Below are positions 7,440-7,458 of a stretch of DNA of 7,458 nucleotides, in pieces. Under the pieces are notes generated by a model. That model was not told where the DNA came from and searched no databases. It worked only from the letters and a program-made list of their open reading frames with translations. The DNA is from Paracoccaceae bacterium (GTDB taxonomy: Bacteria > Pseudomonadota > Alphaproteobacteria > Rhodobacterales > Rhodobacteraceae), in assembly GCA_003551745.1 (NCBI GenBank), contig PUNI01000101.1, positions 1 through 7,458 on the forward strand. The letters run 5' to 3'. Position numbers and translations under genes: made by a program. The stretch's first letter is position 1. Every line of letters starts with the position of its first letter.

Positions 7440-7458
7440 CACCCACCCCCGCCCGCCA

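Overview
The window looks like chromosomal DNA of a high-GC alphaproteobacterium, most likely Rhodobacteraceae. The evidence is the strong G/C bias at third codon positions, the gene order, and the protein types: a LiuR-like MerR regulator, a ~592-aa DmdC-type acyl-CoA dehydrogenase, a thiolase and a FadB/FadJ-type multifunctional enzyme. The genus cannot be fixed from the sequence alone.

Layout. Two gene blocks diverge from a ~235-bp intergenic region (about 6177-6411) that holds a near-perfect 20-bp palindrome at 6314-6333, very probably the operator of the MerR regulator. Leftward (minus strand) runs a tightly packed operon: merR (5706-6176), acyl-CoA dehydrogenase (3931-5709, overlapping merR by 4 bp), a 70-aa ribbon-helix-helix-like protein (3687-3899), a glutathione S-transferase-like protein (3045-3674), a thiolase (1826-3034), a 116-aa unknown protein of clearly lower GC (1437-1787), a 45-aa small ORF (1280-1417), and the 5' part of a fused enoyl-CoA hydratase/3-hydroxyacyl-CoA dehydrogenase (1283 down to the window edge, truncated there). 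Rightward (plus strand) are two overlapping hotdog-fold (PaaI/4HBT) thioesterases (6412-6864 and 6861-7382), followed by a short GC-rich tail with a stem-loop.

Function. The leftward operon encodes the full beta-oxidation spiral: dehydrogenation (acyl-CoA dehydrogenase), hydration and second oxidation (FadB-like), and thiolysis (thiolase). The divergent thioesterases could release CoA from stalled or excess acyl-CoAs. The MerR protein probably senses an acyl-CoA or related metabolite and controls both directions through the shared operator. The GST-like and ribbon-helix-helix-like proteins are less expected partners.

The most unusual region is 1280-1787. An approximately 49% GC gene of unknown function sits between thiolase and fadB in otherwise ~70% GC DNA. 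It is followed by a short ORF with genome-like codon bias whose stop overlaps the fadB start (ATGA). No RNA genes, insertion sequences or CRISPR arrays were seen.
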